This document shows positions 13,512 through 21,560 of a DNA stretch of 43,282 bases, piece by piece. A program made the translations under genes and the position numbers. Position 1 is the first letter of the stretch. The number at the start of each line of letters is the position of its first letter. The notes beneath the pieces are model-generated. The model was not told where the DNA came from and made no database searches. It worked only from the letters and a program-made list of their open reading frames with translations. Origin of the DNA: a virus; IMG/VR virus record IMGVR_UViG_3300027985_001631, positions 1 to 43,282 of that record; one strand, written 5' to 3'.

Positions 13512-15488
13512 TTAAAATATCAAATACTTTCCATTTTTCACAAACAACTTACTAAAGGAACACAGCTTAACAGGTACTGTAAAACTTATATCAGCCCCAT
13601 ATACTGTCCCGGCAGAGTTAACGGCATAAGACCTACCGTGATATATTCCGGGTCTTAACTTAATAACAACTGTATACGTCCCCGTCCCTGTTCCGCTTAT
13701 ATTGTAATTATCCTCCTTTGTCGGATTCGTGGTGGTAGCCCAACAAAAGCCCCTTTCTGTAACTGTTGCCCCTCCATCTCCCGTCACATTACCATGTAAA
13801 ACAATATTTGAAGGATTATCTATAACAATAGAATCAGAAATAACACTTGGTAAATCCGCTACAGGGGGAGATGAATTATACTCATAAGCTCCTAAGGACG
13901 GGGTTTCATTGTATAGGTTTCCAAGTATATCTATTGTTATCCCATCAGATACCCCACCAGCTATTGCTGGGGAATTCTCCGAGAGACTTATATCATCCGG
14001 GGCATCAACAAATAAAGGGTCTAAATTACCGGGTTCATTTGCTTGCCAACCGTATGTTGAATTTAAAGAACTCCAATTTGTAGTACGATAATTGGTACTT
14101 CCTACCTGTACCATAGTCATATAGGTATCAAGTTCGTAAAACAAATTGTAATTCATGGAAATTTCAGAAGTATTTTGACTTGCATCAATGGTTATACTCT
14201 TTGTTTTTCCCGTCACCGAATACGTCTGAGTCCCATAAAAGATATTATTTTTTATGTCAATATCAGTATTAACCCCTTCAGTGGCAATTAAAATATGATA
14301 CATATATAAACCGGTTGTATTCAGATTAAAATTATAAAAAGTATTATGGTAAACATTAACCCCATTACAACCATCTAAATTTAAAGCATAGGAGGTACAA
14401 TATTTAAATGTATTATTATAAACCTGTGCATTATCTATAGAGGAGCCTGTTTCTTGAGCTCTGAGAGAGCAAAATGCACTTTGGTCCCATCCATCTGAAT
14501 CCGCATCACGTGTCGGGCTATCATAAAATTGATTACCCCTGATAATAATATTCTGGAAATGGTTATTATTCCGGGAACCGTCCATTGCAATTCCGATACC
14601 ACTCCCGTGATATCCGTCATGAAAAGTACTGCCCTCAATGGTTATTCCCGAGAATGTTAGGCCATCTGCATCATAAACATGAAATGATAACTGTCGGCGA
14701 CCACCATTATGTATAAGGCAGTTCTGAACTAGGTATTCATTTCTGCAAACCGCCAAATTATATCCTGTTGCCTGATCACGGGAACCTAAATAGCTTAATT
14801 CACACCCTATTAATGAGAATCCCGACAAAGAGGCTGCCGGGTCATTATCATAAATATTAATATTTTTTGCATGACGGACATCAATATTTTCTATAGCTAT
14901 ATATTGACGATCAGGCAAATAAATACCATAATTCCTTTGTGGAACCTCTATTTTTGAATATCTAGTTCCCGGGTTAGTGGGTGAGTATATATATATGTAA
15001 TCAGATAACCAAGTCCACTGATATTCAGCTGTAAGTAACCCAGTATTTGCTACATGTGTGGGCCACGTTATATCTCCCTCAGAACTATAATAAAATATCT
15101 CAGAGTAATATGTACTAGATATCCAAGGATTCACCGTAAATGTTGTTGTAGACTTCCAAATATTCCCTCCCTGATCTTCCCATCCACTTGATATATTACT
15201 GCCCAATATTAACGGTTTCTCACCCTCTCCATAACAAGAAATCACAATATAACTTCCTTCTGAACCAGAAGAGGGAATTGTTAATTGTTCTCTCCATACC
15301 CCACCTCTCTGTAAAAAAATAGTATCTCCACCTGAGAAAGTGGAATTATTCACCTTTGATAAAGTTTGCCAGGCTGTTTCTGCACTAGTCCCAAGTGCTT
15401 CATCATCACCTGTATTGCTCACATAAAAATTCGTTGCAAATACAGGTAGTGAGATAAGAGCTATAATAAAACAAAATATCTTTTTCAT
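13512..15488 (-). CDS. Exported right-handed beta-helix protein with Ig/FN3-like C terminus
   Basis: A 658-aa protein with a Sec signal peptide (MKKIFCFIIALISLPVFA). It continues NFYVSNTGDDEALGTSAETAWQTL, the usual opening of Bacteroidota polysaccharide-related beta-helices, and then about 350 residues of short beta coils rich in Asn (NVYHNTFYNFN; VYNNTFKYC). Residues 545-640 form an Ig/FN3-like domain (VTERGFCWATTTNPT; YHGRSYAVNSAG) frequent in Bacteroidota surface proteins. It could be a tailspike-like depolymerase or adhesin. The signal peptide is odd for a virion part. It overlaps the upstream gene by ATGA. Confidence 0.8.
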   Translation of the reverse strand: MKKIFCFIIALISLPVFATNFYVSNTGDDEALGTSAETAWQTLSKVNNSTFSGGDTIFLQRGGVWREQLTIPSSGSEGSYIVISCYGEGEKPLILGSNISSGWEDQGGNIWKSTTTFTVNPWISSTYYSEIFYYSSEGDITWPTHVANTGLLTAEYQWTWLSDYIYIYSPTNPGTRYSKIEVPQRNYGIYLPDRQYIAIENIDVRHAKNINIYDNDPAASLSGFSLIGCELSYLGSRDQATGYNLAVCRNEYLVQNCLIHNGGRRQLSFHVYDADGLTFSGITIEGSTFHDGYHGSGIGIAMDGSRNNNHFQNIIIRGNQFYDSPTRDADSDGWDQSAFCSLRAQETGSSIDNAQVYNNTFKYCTSYALNLDGCNGVNVYHNTFYNFNLNTTGLYMYHILIATEGVNTDIDIKNNIFYGTQTYSVTGKTKSITIDASQNTSEISMNYNLFYELDTYMTMVQVGSTNYRTTNWSSLNSTYGWQANEPGNLDPLFVDAPDDISLSENSPAIAGGVSDGITIDILGNLYNETPSLGAYEYNSSPPVADLPSVISDSIVIDNPSNIVLHGNVTGDGGATVTERGFCWATTTNPTKEDNYNISGTGTGTYTVVIKLRPGIYHGRSYAVNSAGTVYGADISFTVPVKLCSFSKLFVKNGKYLIF

Positions 15489-16342
15489 CCTTCTACCCCC
15501 TTTCCATTACCATCCATATATGTTTCAACAGCTGCATTCTCTGCCGCAACTTCAGCATCTGTTAGGCCAGAACATATTGATGTGTATGATAACTGGTTAT
15601 TACTTTTTGTTGAACTGGTGGTTGTCCTACCAAGTAAGATAATATTAGCGTTTAAAAGTGTACTACTTGTTTTTGAGAACTCTGCCAAAGAAGTTCCTTG
15701 ACTATAAAACTCCACAGCCGTTGAACTTGTACGGCTAACAGTAATTAAGCCTAAAGATGAACTTACGGCCGTATTATTGCTTGTGCCGGCATTAAAGTAA
15801 GAAACCATTGTATTTGATGTAGACCAAGGTATTATTTCCATATATGCTCCACCGGAATAAATCCCGCAAACTTGCCTATCCTCCGACAAATCCTCCCTGA
15901 AATACATTGATATGGCTGCGCTATTTTGTGTATAATTCCCAGTTACAGAATAGGGATTAAATGCAATAATAGTACCTGATGCACCCCCATCAACTCCCTC
16001 TAATGATGTATGTGTTACAGACCCTGATATTGTTGCATTAAGTGTTCCCGGATTTTTCCAGTTTATAAGGGCCTCCCCGTTATCATTCGTCTCTACGGCA
16101 AATACATAAATAGCATCTGCCTTGGCCCAAATACCGGCAGCAATAAGATTTAGCACCAAGGTATTCTGTCGAGTAGCAACACTAGCAGTTGGTTTTGTTG
16201 TCATTGCATTATATACCGCTTGGTATTCGGTACAAAATCCCGTCTCTCCCAGCTTAGATGATGAAATTACCCCGGGGAGTATTTGCCCGTTAATTCCTGT
16301 GTAAAGAAAAACGGACAGTAATATAATTAATGCCCTTTTCAT
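15485..16342 (-). CDS. Exported fibre-like protein (285 aa)
   Basis: From the internal ATG the protein starts MKRALIILLSVFLYTGINGQ, a clear Sec signal peptide with cleavage near GQ. The body is Ser/Thr/Asn-rich and beta-predicted (SVTHTSLEGVDGGASGTIIAFNPYS; TSNTMVSYFNAGTSNNTAVSSS), and ends LTDAEVAAENAAVETYMDGNGKG. This resembles phage appendage or lectin-like proteins but no family was recognised. ATGATGA at the upstream junction gives two adjacent Met candidates, and the longer frame from 16369 lacks a signal at its N terminus. It is the middle of three exported fibre-like genes. Confidence 0.7.
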   Translation of the reverse strand: MKRALIILLSVFLYTGINGQILPGVISSSKLGETGFCTEYQAVYNAMTTKPTASVATRQNTLVLNLIAAGIWAKADAIYVFAVETNDNGEALINWKNPGTLNATISGSVTHTSLEGVDGGASGTIIAFNPYSVTGNYTQNSAAISMYFREDLSEDRQVCGIYSGGAYMEIIPWSTSNTMVSYFNAGTSNNTAVSSSLGLITVSRTSSTAVEFYSQGTSLAEFSKTSSTLLNANIILLGRTTTSSTKSNNQLSYTSICSGLTDAEVAAENAAVETYMDGNGKGVEG

Positions 16343-16854
16343 CATTCTGTCCTTCCTGTTACATACCAAACGTCCCCCGAATGTTTAACTATTTCGGCCC
16401 ATCCATATTGAGCTGATATACTTAAATCTCCATTAAGAGTTACACCGGAGCCAGCCACAATAGTTGTTTGTCCAGCACCTCCCTGTATTATATGCAAAAT
16501 TGTTCCATCAGGAAAAGACACCTCGGACTCAGGTGGAACAGTAAAGGTATTTGCACTACCGTTTGTCATTACTATAATCTTACCATCATCTGACAAAACA
16601 GCTGTGTAGGTTGTGCCGGTCTGGTCATTATATTCATAATGCTTCGGAGCCACATAGTCATAAATATAAAGAGTATCAGCAAGACGCTCTTCAAGATTAC
16701 CCGTAACATCCTTAAGGCTACTTATCTCAGGACCAGTTACAGTCACGATAGTACCTTCTGAGTTTCTTACTTTTAGCCCTTTTGGAGTCCATGCCTGACC
16801 AAAAGATGTAACTGATATTAAAATCAGCACCAATAAAATTGTTAGTTTTTTCAT
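16342..16854 (-). CDS. Exported tail-fibre-like protein (170 aa)
   Basis: The internal ATG gives MKKLTILLVLILISVTSFGQ, a Sec signal peptide. The mature part starts AWTPKGLKVRNSEGTIV and ends with a repeat-like beta module (AVLSDDGKIIVMTNGSANTFTVP, FPDGTILHIIQGGAGQTTIV, GVTLNGDLSISAQYGW), a pattern seen in tail fibre and spike tips of many phages. The longer frame from 16887 has no signal at its start. The gene begins right after the 48-aa gene and ends in an ATGATGA junction with the next exported protein. Confidence 0.72.
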   Translation of the reverse strand: MKKLTILLVLILISVTSFGQAWTPKGLKVRNSEGTIVTVTGPEISSLKDVTGNLEERLADTLYIYDYVAPKHYEYNDQTGTTYTAVLSDDGKIIVMTNGSANTFTVPPESEVSFPDGTILHIIQGGAGQTTIVAGSGVTLNGDLSISAQYGWAEIVKHSGDVWYVTGRTE

Positions 16855-16859
16855 ATTAT

Positions 16860-17006
16860 TTAATTTATACTGTAAACACATTCCCAATCTACACCCTCCT
16901 CACCGTCGAATCCGGTTTCTGTGAGTGCCAGGTCATAAACCATACTTCCGTTACGGACTCCGCACCTCCCTACGGTAATTCCGTCTGTAAATATTCTATA
17001 CTGCAT
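16860..17006 (-). CDS. Short paralogue of the 77-aa protein (48 aa)
   Basis: This small ORF begins at a TGATG overlap with the 77-aa gene and encodes MQYRIFTDGITVGRCGVRNG and then DLALTETGFDGEEGVDWECV. The upstream 77-aa protein ends with almost the same block (YTDGVNTVRQGVRDGAFVQD; IALTETGFSGEEGIDWENV). About 45 residues align with conserved ALTETGFxGEEGxDWExV, so the pair arose by tandem duplication. The conservation and the tight overlap argue that it is real. Location between connector and fibre genes suggests a small structural or assembly protein. Confidence 0.72.
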   Translation of the reverse strand: MQYRIFTDGITVGRCGVRNGSMVYDLALTETGFDGEEGVDWECVYSIN

Positions 17007-17239
17007 CACATAAATGATCTTACATTTTCCCAATCAATACCCTCTTCCCCTGAAAATCCTGTTTCAGTAAGGGCTATATCTTGCACAAAGGCCCCATCTC
17101 TTACCCCCTGACGTACAGTATTTACACCATCAGTGTATTCTTCATATTGTGTAATAACCTCCTCAGACGTCTGAGATAAAGACCCCACAGTAATTGACCC
17201 TATGACTAATCTAATACCCATTCTACATCCCTTTTCCAA
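17006..17239 (-). CDS. Small structural-region protein (77 aa)
   Basis: Residues 32-77 are duplicated in the 48-aa gene that follows. The N terminus may begin at Met7 (MGIRLVIGSITVGSLSQTSEEV). The beta-rich first half and acidic second half (LTETGFSGEEGIDWENVRS) match no family I recognise. It overlaps the 84-aa gene by 17 bases. The region between portal/connector and fibres usually holds head completion or appendage genes, so a virion role is likely. Confidence 0.65.
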   Translation of the reverse strand: MEKGCRMGIRLVIGSITVGSLSQTSEEVITQYEEYTDGVNTVRQGVRDGAFVQDIALTETGFSGEEGIDWENVRSFM

Positions 17240-17477
17240 TATAAATATCCGATGCTGTAGTACCGGAAGAAATTACCTTTCTGCACAGTACCTGATTAGA
17301 GAAATCATACGAAACACCTATAGGTCTTGTTATGACCTCATCATCAGTATTACCAAAAGGTACATACTTTATGTTTCCAGCTGTTTCAGCCCTTATGAAA
17401 AAGCCCCCGGCATCTTCAAAATCACTGGCCGATACATCTATTTTCACCTCCCGAACGATATTTGAAAAATTTATCAT
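17223..17477 (-). CDS. Small structural-region protein (84 aa)
   Basis: An 84-aa protein, beta-rich by eye: NIVREVKIDVSASDFEDAGGFFIRAETAGNIKYVPFG, then VITRPIGVSYDFSNQVLCRKVISSG. No transmembrane segment is present. It begins 11 bases after the connector gene and overlaps the 77-aa gene. Compact beta proteins in this position are often decoration or head-completion proteins, but I did not recognise a family. Confidence 0.65.
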   Translation of the reverse strand: MINFSNIVREVKIDVSASDFEDAGGFFIRAETAGNIKYVPFGNTDDEVITRPIGVSYDFSNQVLCRKVISSGTTASDIYIGKGM

Positions 17478-17488
17478 GGCATTATAAT

Positions 17489-18022
17489 TTAGTCCCCTAT
17501 TACATAAAAAGTTCTCGGTCTACCGTTATCGTTATTACAACGGAATAACGGATATTTAGTTGAATTCCTTCTCAGATAAAGTATTACTTCATCCTTTAAG
17601 GAGCTTGCTGTAAGCATCGCCTCTGTTGATAATCTCTGTATTGCTTTATCAGTTGCAGGAGTACTAAAGTCAGTATCTTTAATCGTTACTCCTGCCTGAG
17701 TAAAGTTATATGATGAACGTGATATGAACCTAGAAAAAGCATAATATATTATTACAGCCTTAAGTCCCTGAAATAAATATGTACGGGTTTGATAAATATA
17801 CTTACCCCCATTCAATAGAAGATTATTATCATCTGTAAGTTCTGAAGGAGAGGCAGATATTTGTTCATCAAGTTCATTAAGTAACTCATCACCCAACCAT
17901 ATTTTTATATCCAATAATTGAGCCTCCAAAACAGATTGCTCCCATAATGAATTATTCTTTACAGATTCAGCTATTGATCTGTATTTAGACAAGTCCGTTT
18001 GTGTTACCAGTGATGCCATCAT
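17489..18022 (-). CDS. Head-tail connector / adaptor-like protein (DUF6712-like)
   Basis: A 177-aa mostly helical protein: LSKYRSIAESVKNNSLWEQSVLEAQLLDIKIWLGDELLNEL, then TYLFQGLKAVIIYYAFSRFISRSSYNFTQAGVTIKDTDFS and helices to residue 150. The pattern of an N-terminal helix bundle, a Tyr-rich central helix and a Vx-KdTxFS segment is that of DUF6712-like adaptors in Bacteroidota phages, which bridge portal and tail. It overlaps the end of the portal gene by 38 bases, which supports the assignment. The start may be Met2. Confidence 0.75.
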   Translation of the reverse strand: MMASLVTQTDLSKYRSIAESVKNNSLWEQSVLEAQLLDIKIWLGDELLNELDEQISASPSELTDDNNLLLNGGKYIYQTRTYLFQGLKAVIIYYAFSRFISRSSYNFTQAGVTIKDTDFSTPATDKAIQRLSTEAMLTASSLKDEVILYLRRNSTKYPLFRCNNDNGRPRTFYVIGD

Positions 18023-19289
18023 TAATAAGTTCTTGTGCCTCTTCTCTTGAATAATTAAAGAGCTTAGTTAATAACTTTATTTTCTGTTCTGATTTTAATG
18101 TAGTGTTAGTAATTATATTGACTAGGGAATCTACATCAATATCATCCTTGCTGTTAGTAGTTATATATCTTAATGGACTTATTGAGAAATCTTCAAACCC
18201 CGGATTAATTACACCCATAAAAACACTAAATACTTCCTCCAAAAAATTACGCTCAGTGTTTGTAACTGAATTCATGAAGTCATAAGCATTTTTCATCAAT
18301 TCAGCACCAAAACCAGCACCTATATCAACACCCCTTAAGATAGGAGGAACCATATTCATTCTACCTATGTTTTCCTGAACGGTTTGTTCGGTCAATTCAA
18401 ACTGTTTATCATAATTCGCTCCATCAAACTTTACAAATTCCGGCTTTTCTTCATCCTTATTTACATCAACCACCCATATTTTACAGGCATTATTATCTCC
18501 CTGCATCCTCTTAATTTCTTCAGCACTTGCATCCTGTTCTCTATTATATGGGTCTTTTTCATCAATAGTGCCATCAGGAAGGGTTCTTGGTTTTATTCCT
18601 TTTCTCAACAACATTCCAGATGGTAGAAAATTATGCCTTGCATTCCTGTACTTAACGGTTGACACAGACTCCTCAGTGAGCATATCTGTAACCACAGAAT
18701 CAAAGGGGCAGGTAGGATATTCTAAATCACCCGAAGATGTAATATACAAAACCTGCCCCAAGTAGAAATTTGGGCCTCCAACTGCCTCCATCTCCTTCCT
18801 TACTGTGGTAGGGTTGAAGGTGTTTATGTACCTTATATCAGAAGTCTTGAATTTTCTGCCAGTTATACCGGTCCAATCAGGATGAACGGCAATTCTTCCT
18901 GTATAGTTCTTATCCTTATCTATCTCTATTCGGCACTGTTCAAATGGTATATTATATACCTCATCCGCTAAGAATAGACCGTTATACTTAACTAATAATG
19001 CAAAACCATTAAAGCACCTTAAGTCTTTAGCACATTTACGCAACAGTCCTATAACTCTCTCATTAGAGCTGTTTATAATTAACTTATTGAGCGTTTCATC
19101 TACAAATCCATTCCCGACTATAAACTTGCTATAAATATCAAAGCATACCATTCCAGTACCCGATGAATCTTTAATGTCAAGTATTTTTTGAGGGTAATCA
19201 TTGCCAAACCCGTAATTTTTTATTTTACGGGTCATGTTATAATTACTTTGCTCTATCCTAGGAGCCGTTGATATGCCTGATACTCTCAT
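17985..19289 (-). CDS. Portal protein
   Basis: A 434-aa protein with portal features: a Tyr/Gly-rich N terminus (YGFGNDYPQKILDIKDSSGTG), a wing domain with CFDIYSKFIVGNGFVDE, a central beta domain (RYINTFNPTT), then the clip and long stem helix FGAELMKNAYDFMNSVTNTERNFLEEVFSVF. The C-terminal barrel part ends LTKLFNYSREEAQELIND. The length is typical of Bacteroidota siphophage portals. It stands directly upstream of the adaptor gene. Unusually, terminase lies about 17 kb away, so portal and terL are not adjacent. Confidence 0.83.
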   Translation of the reverse strand: MRVSGISTAPRIEQSNYNMTRKIKNYGFGNDYPQKILDIKDSSGTGMVCFDIYSKFIVGNGFVDETLNKLIINSSNERVIGLLRKCAKDLRCFNGFALLVKYNGLFLADEVYNIPFEQCRIEIDKDKNYTGRIAVHPDWTGITGRKFKTSDIRYINTFNPTTVRKEMEAVGGPNFYLGQVLYITSSGDLEYPTCPFDSVVTDMLTEESVSTVKYRNARHNFLPSGMLLRKGIKPRTLPDGTIDEKDPYNREQDASAEEIKRMQGDNNACKIWVVDVNKDEEKPEFVKFDGANYDKQFELTEQTVQENIGRMNMVPPILRGVDIGAGFGAELMKNAYDFMNSVTNTERNFLEEVFSVFMGVINPGFEDFSISPLRYITTNSKDDIDVDSLVNIITNTTLKSEQKIKLLTKLFNYSREEAQELINDGITGNTNGLV

Positions 19290-19309
19290 TACTTTAATGC
19301 TTTACTACC

Positions 19310-19837
19310 TTACTCTTTTGAAGGTTCACTTGAGGCTGCCGGCTTCTTTTCTGTTGCCTTTGCTGCTGTCTTTGCTGCTGTCTTTTTTGCATCAGCTGCT
19401 GCCTTCTCTGCTGCTTTCCTAGCTTCAGCCTCAGCTTTTTTTGCTGCTGCTTCAGCTGCTTTCTTCTTAGCTGTAGCCACAGGGTCCGGGTCAAAGTCAG
19501 GTGAAATCACTGTAAAATATTTACGACATCCGGGGTTGACCCTCAAATGAAACTCAGCGAGTTCATCTGTGAGATTATCGTTAGTACAGGTTTTTGTTTC
19601 ATCTCCAAGGACTCTTAAAAGAGCACCTTTCTGTAATCTGTATGAACAGGGTTTCTTTTCCATTAGTGATAAGATTTTAAAGATTGCTTCAATTAAACAT
19701 GTTGAACAGGTACTATTAACAGGCTCCCCGGTAAGGGATTTATACACCTTTGCAATTACCTGTTTTCTTTCGTTCGTTCTGGCTCCGGGGTTATTTATAA
19801 ACTCCCTGGCAAAGCCCTTAACTATTTCCGGGTTCAT
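19310..19837 (-). CDS. Structural-region protein with Ala/Lys-rich tail (175 aa)
   Basis: The N-terminal 115 residues are a soluble domain with several cysteines (NSTCSTCLIEAI; PCSYRLQKGALL; KTCTNDNLTDELAEF; NPGCRKYF). The C-terminal 55 residues are repetitive Ala/Lys/Glu (AEAAAKKAEAEARKAAEKAA), expected to form an extended charged helix, as in scaffold or DNA-contacting phage proteins. No family was recognised. It begins 14 bases after a strong hairpin and precedes the portal gene by 20 bases. The number of Ala-rich repeats may vary between strains. Confidence 0.65.
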   Translation of the reverse strand: MNPEIVKGFAREFINNPGARTNERKQVIAKVYKSLTGEPVNSTCSTCLIEAIFKILSLMEKKPCSYRLQKGALLRVLGDETKTCTNDNLTDELAEFHLRVNPGCRKYFTVISPDFDPDPVATAKKKAAEAAAKKAEAEARKAAEKAAADAKKTAAKTAAKATEKKPAASSEPSKE

Positions 19838-19850
19838 AATTAAAAGGATA

Positions 19851-19877
19851 AAAGAGGGTAAGTAATTTACCCTCTTT
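19851..19877 (-). terminator. Intrinsic terminator between tail-tube candidate and 175-aa gene
   Basis: Perfect 11-bp arms (AAAGAGGGTAA and TTACCCTCTTT) enclose a 5-base loop. On the minus strand the second arm runs into TTTATCCTTTTAATT, giving a U-rich tail; the opposite strand also has a run of T, so it could end transcription in both directions. The next ATG lies only 14 bases past the stem. No promoter fits between, so read-through must express the portal-side genes, which suggests the hairpin sets the ratio of capsid to portal. Confidence 0.75.
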
Positions 19878-19880
19878 TTT

Positions 19881-20480
19881 TTATATCAATGCTGCTATTG
19901 CTGCCCGTGTAGCGGTAAGGCTCCCACCCACAAAGAGGGCCAACGGTGGTTTACTTTCCTTGTAGACATCATTACATCCTGCAAGTAAATTCCATCCACC
20001 GGCAAGCTCCTCATCTGCTGCCGTCCTCACACACTCCTTTATTTCAAGTCCGTAATCCCATCCAAGGACCTCATAAACGGTTGTTCCTGCCGGGGAGGCA
20101 TCAGAATTGTTGTATACATTTTCCTGTATAACCACAAATCTGCTCCCTATTGCATTCTTAATCCACAACTTTACTTCAGGAGTATTGTCGAAGATTCTGA
20201 AACGGAAATTTTGGTCCCATGTGTCATAATACTTCCCTTTTGACAGGGATGTATCATGTTCATTTGAATAATTATGGCCCTCTATCTTGAATGCGGTGAG
20301 TTCGGGTGAAGCTGACTTAAGTACGAGCTGTGTCAATAGCAGTGGATTATTAGGATCGAATGTGCAATTATCTTTATCAATATCATCAATATTAATAAGA
20401 TATGCAACGTCCTTTATCCCTGCCACCATCTTAGAGCAGTTATAAAGTATGCTATCAGTTATTTTATCACAAGTTGCCAT
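19881..20480 (-). CDS. Major tail tube protein candidate
   Basis: A 199-aa beta-rich protein lying just after the capsid gene and before a strong terminator, consistent with a highly expressed structural protein. The sequence contains VAYLINIDDIDKDNC, TAFKIEGHNYSNEHDTS, and a long mixed segment (YDTWDQNFRFRIFD; VYEVLGWDYGLEIKECVR) with an Ala-rich C terminus (SLTATRAAIAALI). Tail tube proteins of Bacteroidota siphophages often look like this and follow capsid genes, but I did not match a family. A capsid-decoration role is the alternative. Confidence 0.55.
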   Translation of the reverse strand: MATCDKITDSILYNCSKMVAGIKDVAYLINIDDIDKDNCTFDPNNPLLLTQLVLKSASPELTAFKIEGHNYSNEHDTSLSKGKYYDTWDQNFRFRIFDNTPEVKLWIKNAIGSRFVVIQENVYNNSDASPAGTTVYEVLGWDYGLEIKECVRTAADEELAGGWNLLAGCNDVYKESKPPLALFVGGSLTATRAAIAALI

Positions 20481-20481
20481 A

Positions 20482-21552
20482 CTATATACCTACTTCCACA
20501 AGTTCGTCATTAAGTACCTTAGTGTCAAATGCGTCACTTGCCTCAATCCTGTTATAACGACTTCTTTTGTCGTATGAAGAATCAAGAGTGTCGAACAGGT
20601 TTGTACCTTCCATACCAACAGGCATATTGTCTGCGGTAGTATAGAGAATCCGGTGAGGGTTATCAAGCTTTGTTCCATTATTGAAATAAGCTTGTATGTA
20701 CTGGTCCCACAGAGGAATAGATAGCATTGGTATTCCATCCCATGAACCGAGTTCATAACCATTGGTAAGAAGCTCAATTTTGAAAGCCTGTCCTGTTGAC
20801 TGTACTGCCCGGTATGCTTTCTGGAATACTGAGCGAGTTACGAGGATAATTCTGTTAGTCATAGCTGCAAGTATCGGACTTGCACCATCAACTACAGCAT
20901 TCAGGGCGGCAAGAGCATCAGCAGCTGTGAAAGCACTGAACTGTAAAGCACGAGTTGCCTGAGCATTTGCGCTTATAGTAATCTTCCTGTCAGTATCTGC
21001 TGCATATATAACAGCAAGCTGCTTCCAAAGACCGGTAATTACGTTGAAGTAACTTACATCAATACCGTCAGTAATAACACCAGCAGGTGAATCACTTACG
21101 TTTGCAGCATCAGTGTCACCGAACCATATATGCCTGAATATCATTTTCGGTATATCCTTCTGAAGCATATCCAAAAGGAATGCGAAATATTCAGTATTGG
21201 TAAGGTCTGAAACCTCAACACCGAGTTTTCTTGCTATTTTGAGCATTGAACTTTCTATATCAGTGTAACACTGATCAAGAATAAGTTCTATGCGTTTTGG
21301 ACTCCATAGCTTTTTTGAGGCATTAAGGGTAAGCGTATCAGCTACGGGGTCGCAACCCTGTGCTGCCTTACCAAAGAGTCCGAGAGTACCGGGAATGATA
21401 CCAATTTCCTTATCATTTTTTATCCCGGTAACGAAGGGGTGTATTCTGGTAATATCGGGAGCCTCTAAGACTGCCTTAACTACCAATTCATTCAACTGTC
21501 TGAGCTGGTCAGCAGAGAATGTGAGTGCGGCTAAGTTAAGTATTCCTGCCAT
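20482..21552 (-). CDS. Major capsid protein
   Basis: A 356-aa protein following the protease-scaffold gene, as in HK97-like phages. The N terminus (LAALTFSADQLRQLNELVVKAVLEAP) could be the region removed or rearranged in maturation. The body has long helices (ILDQCYTDIESSMLKIARKLG), a beta-rich P-like domain (VITDGIDVSYFNVI), and a C-terminal part (ILVTRSVFQKAYRAVQS; LGSWDGIPMLSIPLWDQYIQAYF; HRILYTTADNMPVGME) that matches the usual end of Bacteroidota capsid proteins. HK97 fold is inferred from order and pattern. Confidence 0.85.
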   Translation of the reverse strand: MAGILNLAALTFSADQLRQLNELVVKAVLEAPDITRIHPFVTGIKNDKEIGIIPGTLGLFGKAAQGCDPVADTLTLNASKKLWSPKRIELILDQCYTDIESSMLKIARKLGVEVSDLTNTEYFAFLLDMLQKDIPKMIFRHIWFGDTDAANVSDSPAGVITDGIDVSYFNVITGLWKQLAVIYAADTDRKITISANAQATRALQFSAFTAADALAALNAVVDGASPILAAMTNRIILVTRSVFQKAYRAVQSTGQAFKIELLTNGYELGSWDGIPMLSIPLWDQYIQAYFNNGTKLDNPHRILYTTADNMPVGMEGTNLFDTLDSSYDKRSRYNRIEASDAFDTKVLNDELVEVGI

Positions 21553-21560
21553 GATCGTAA

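Noticed and set aside
19294-19494. Gln/Arg-rich ORF on the minus strand
   Set aside because: It is an out-of-frame reading of the Ala/Lys-rich repeat in the 175-aa gene; its odd composition comes from the repetitive codons.
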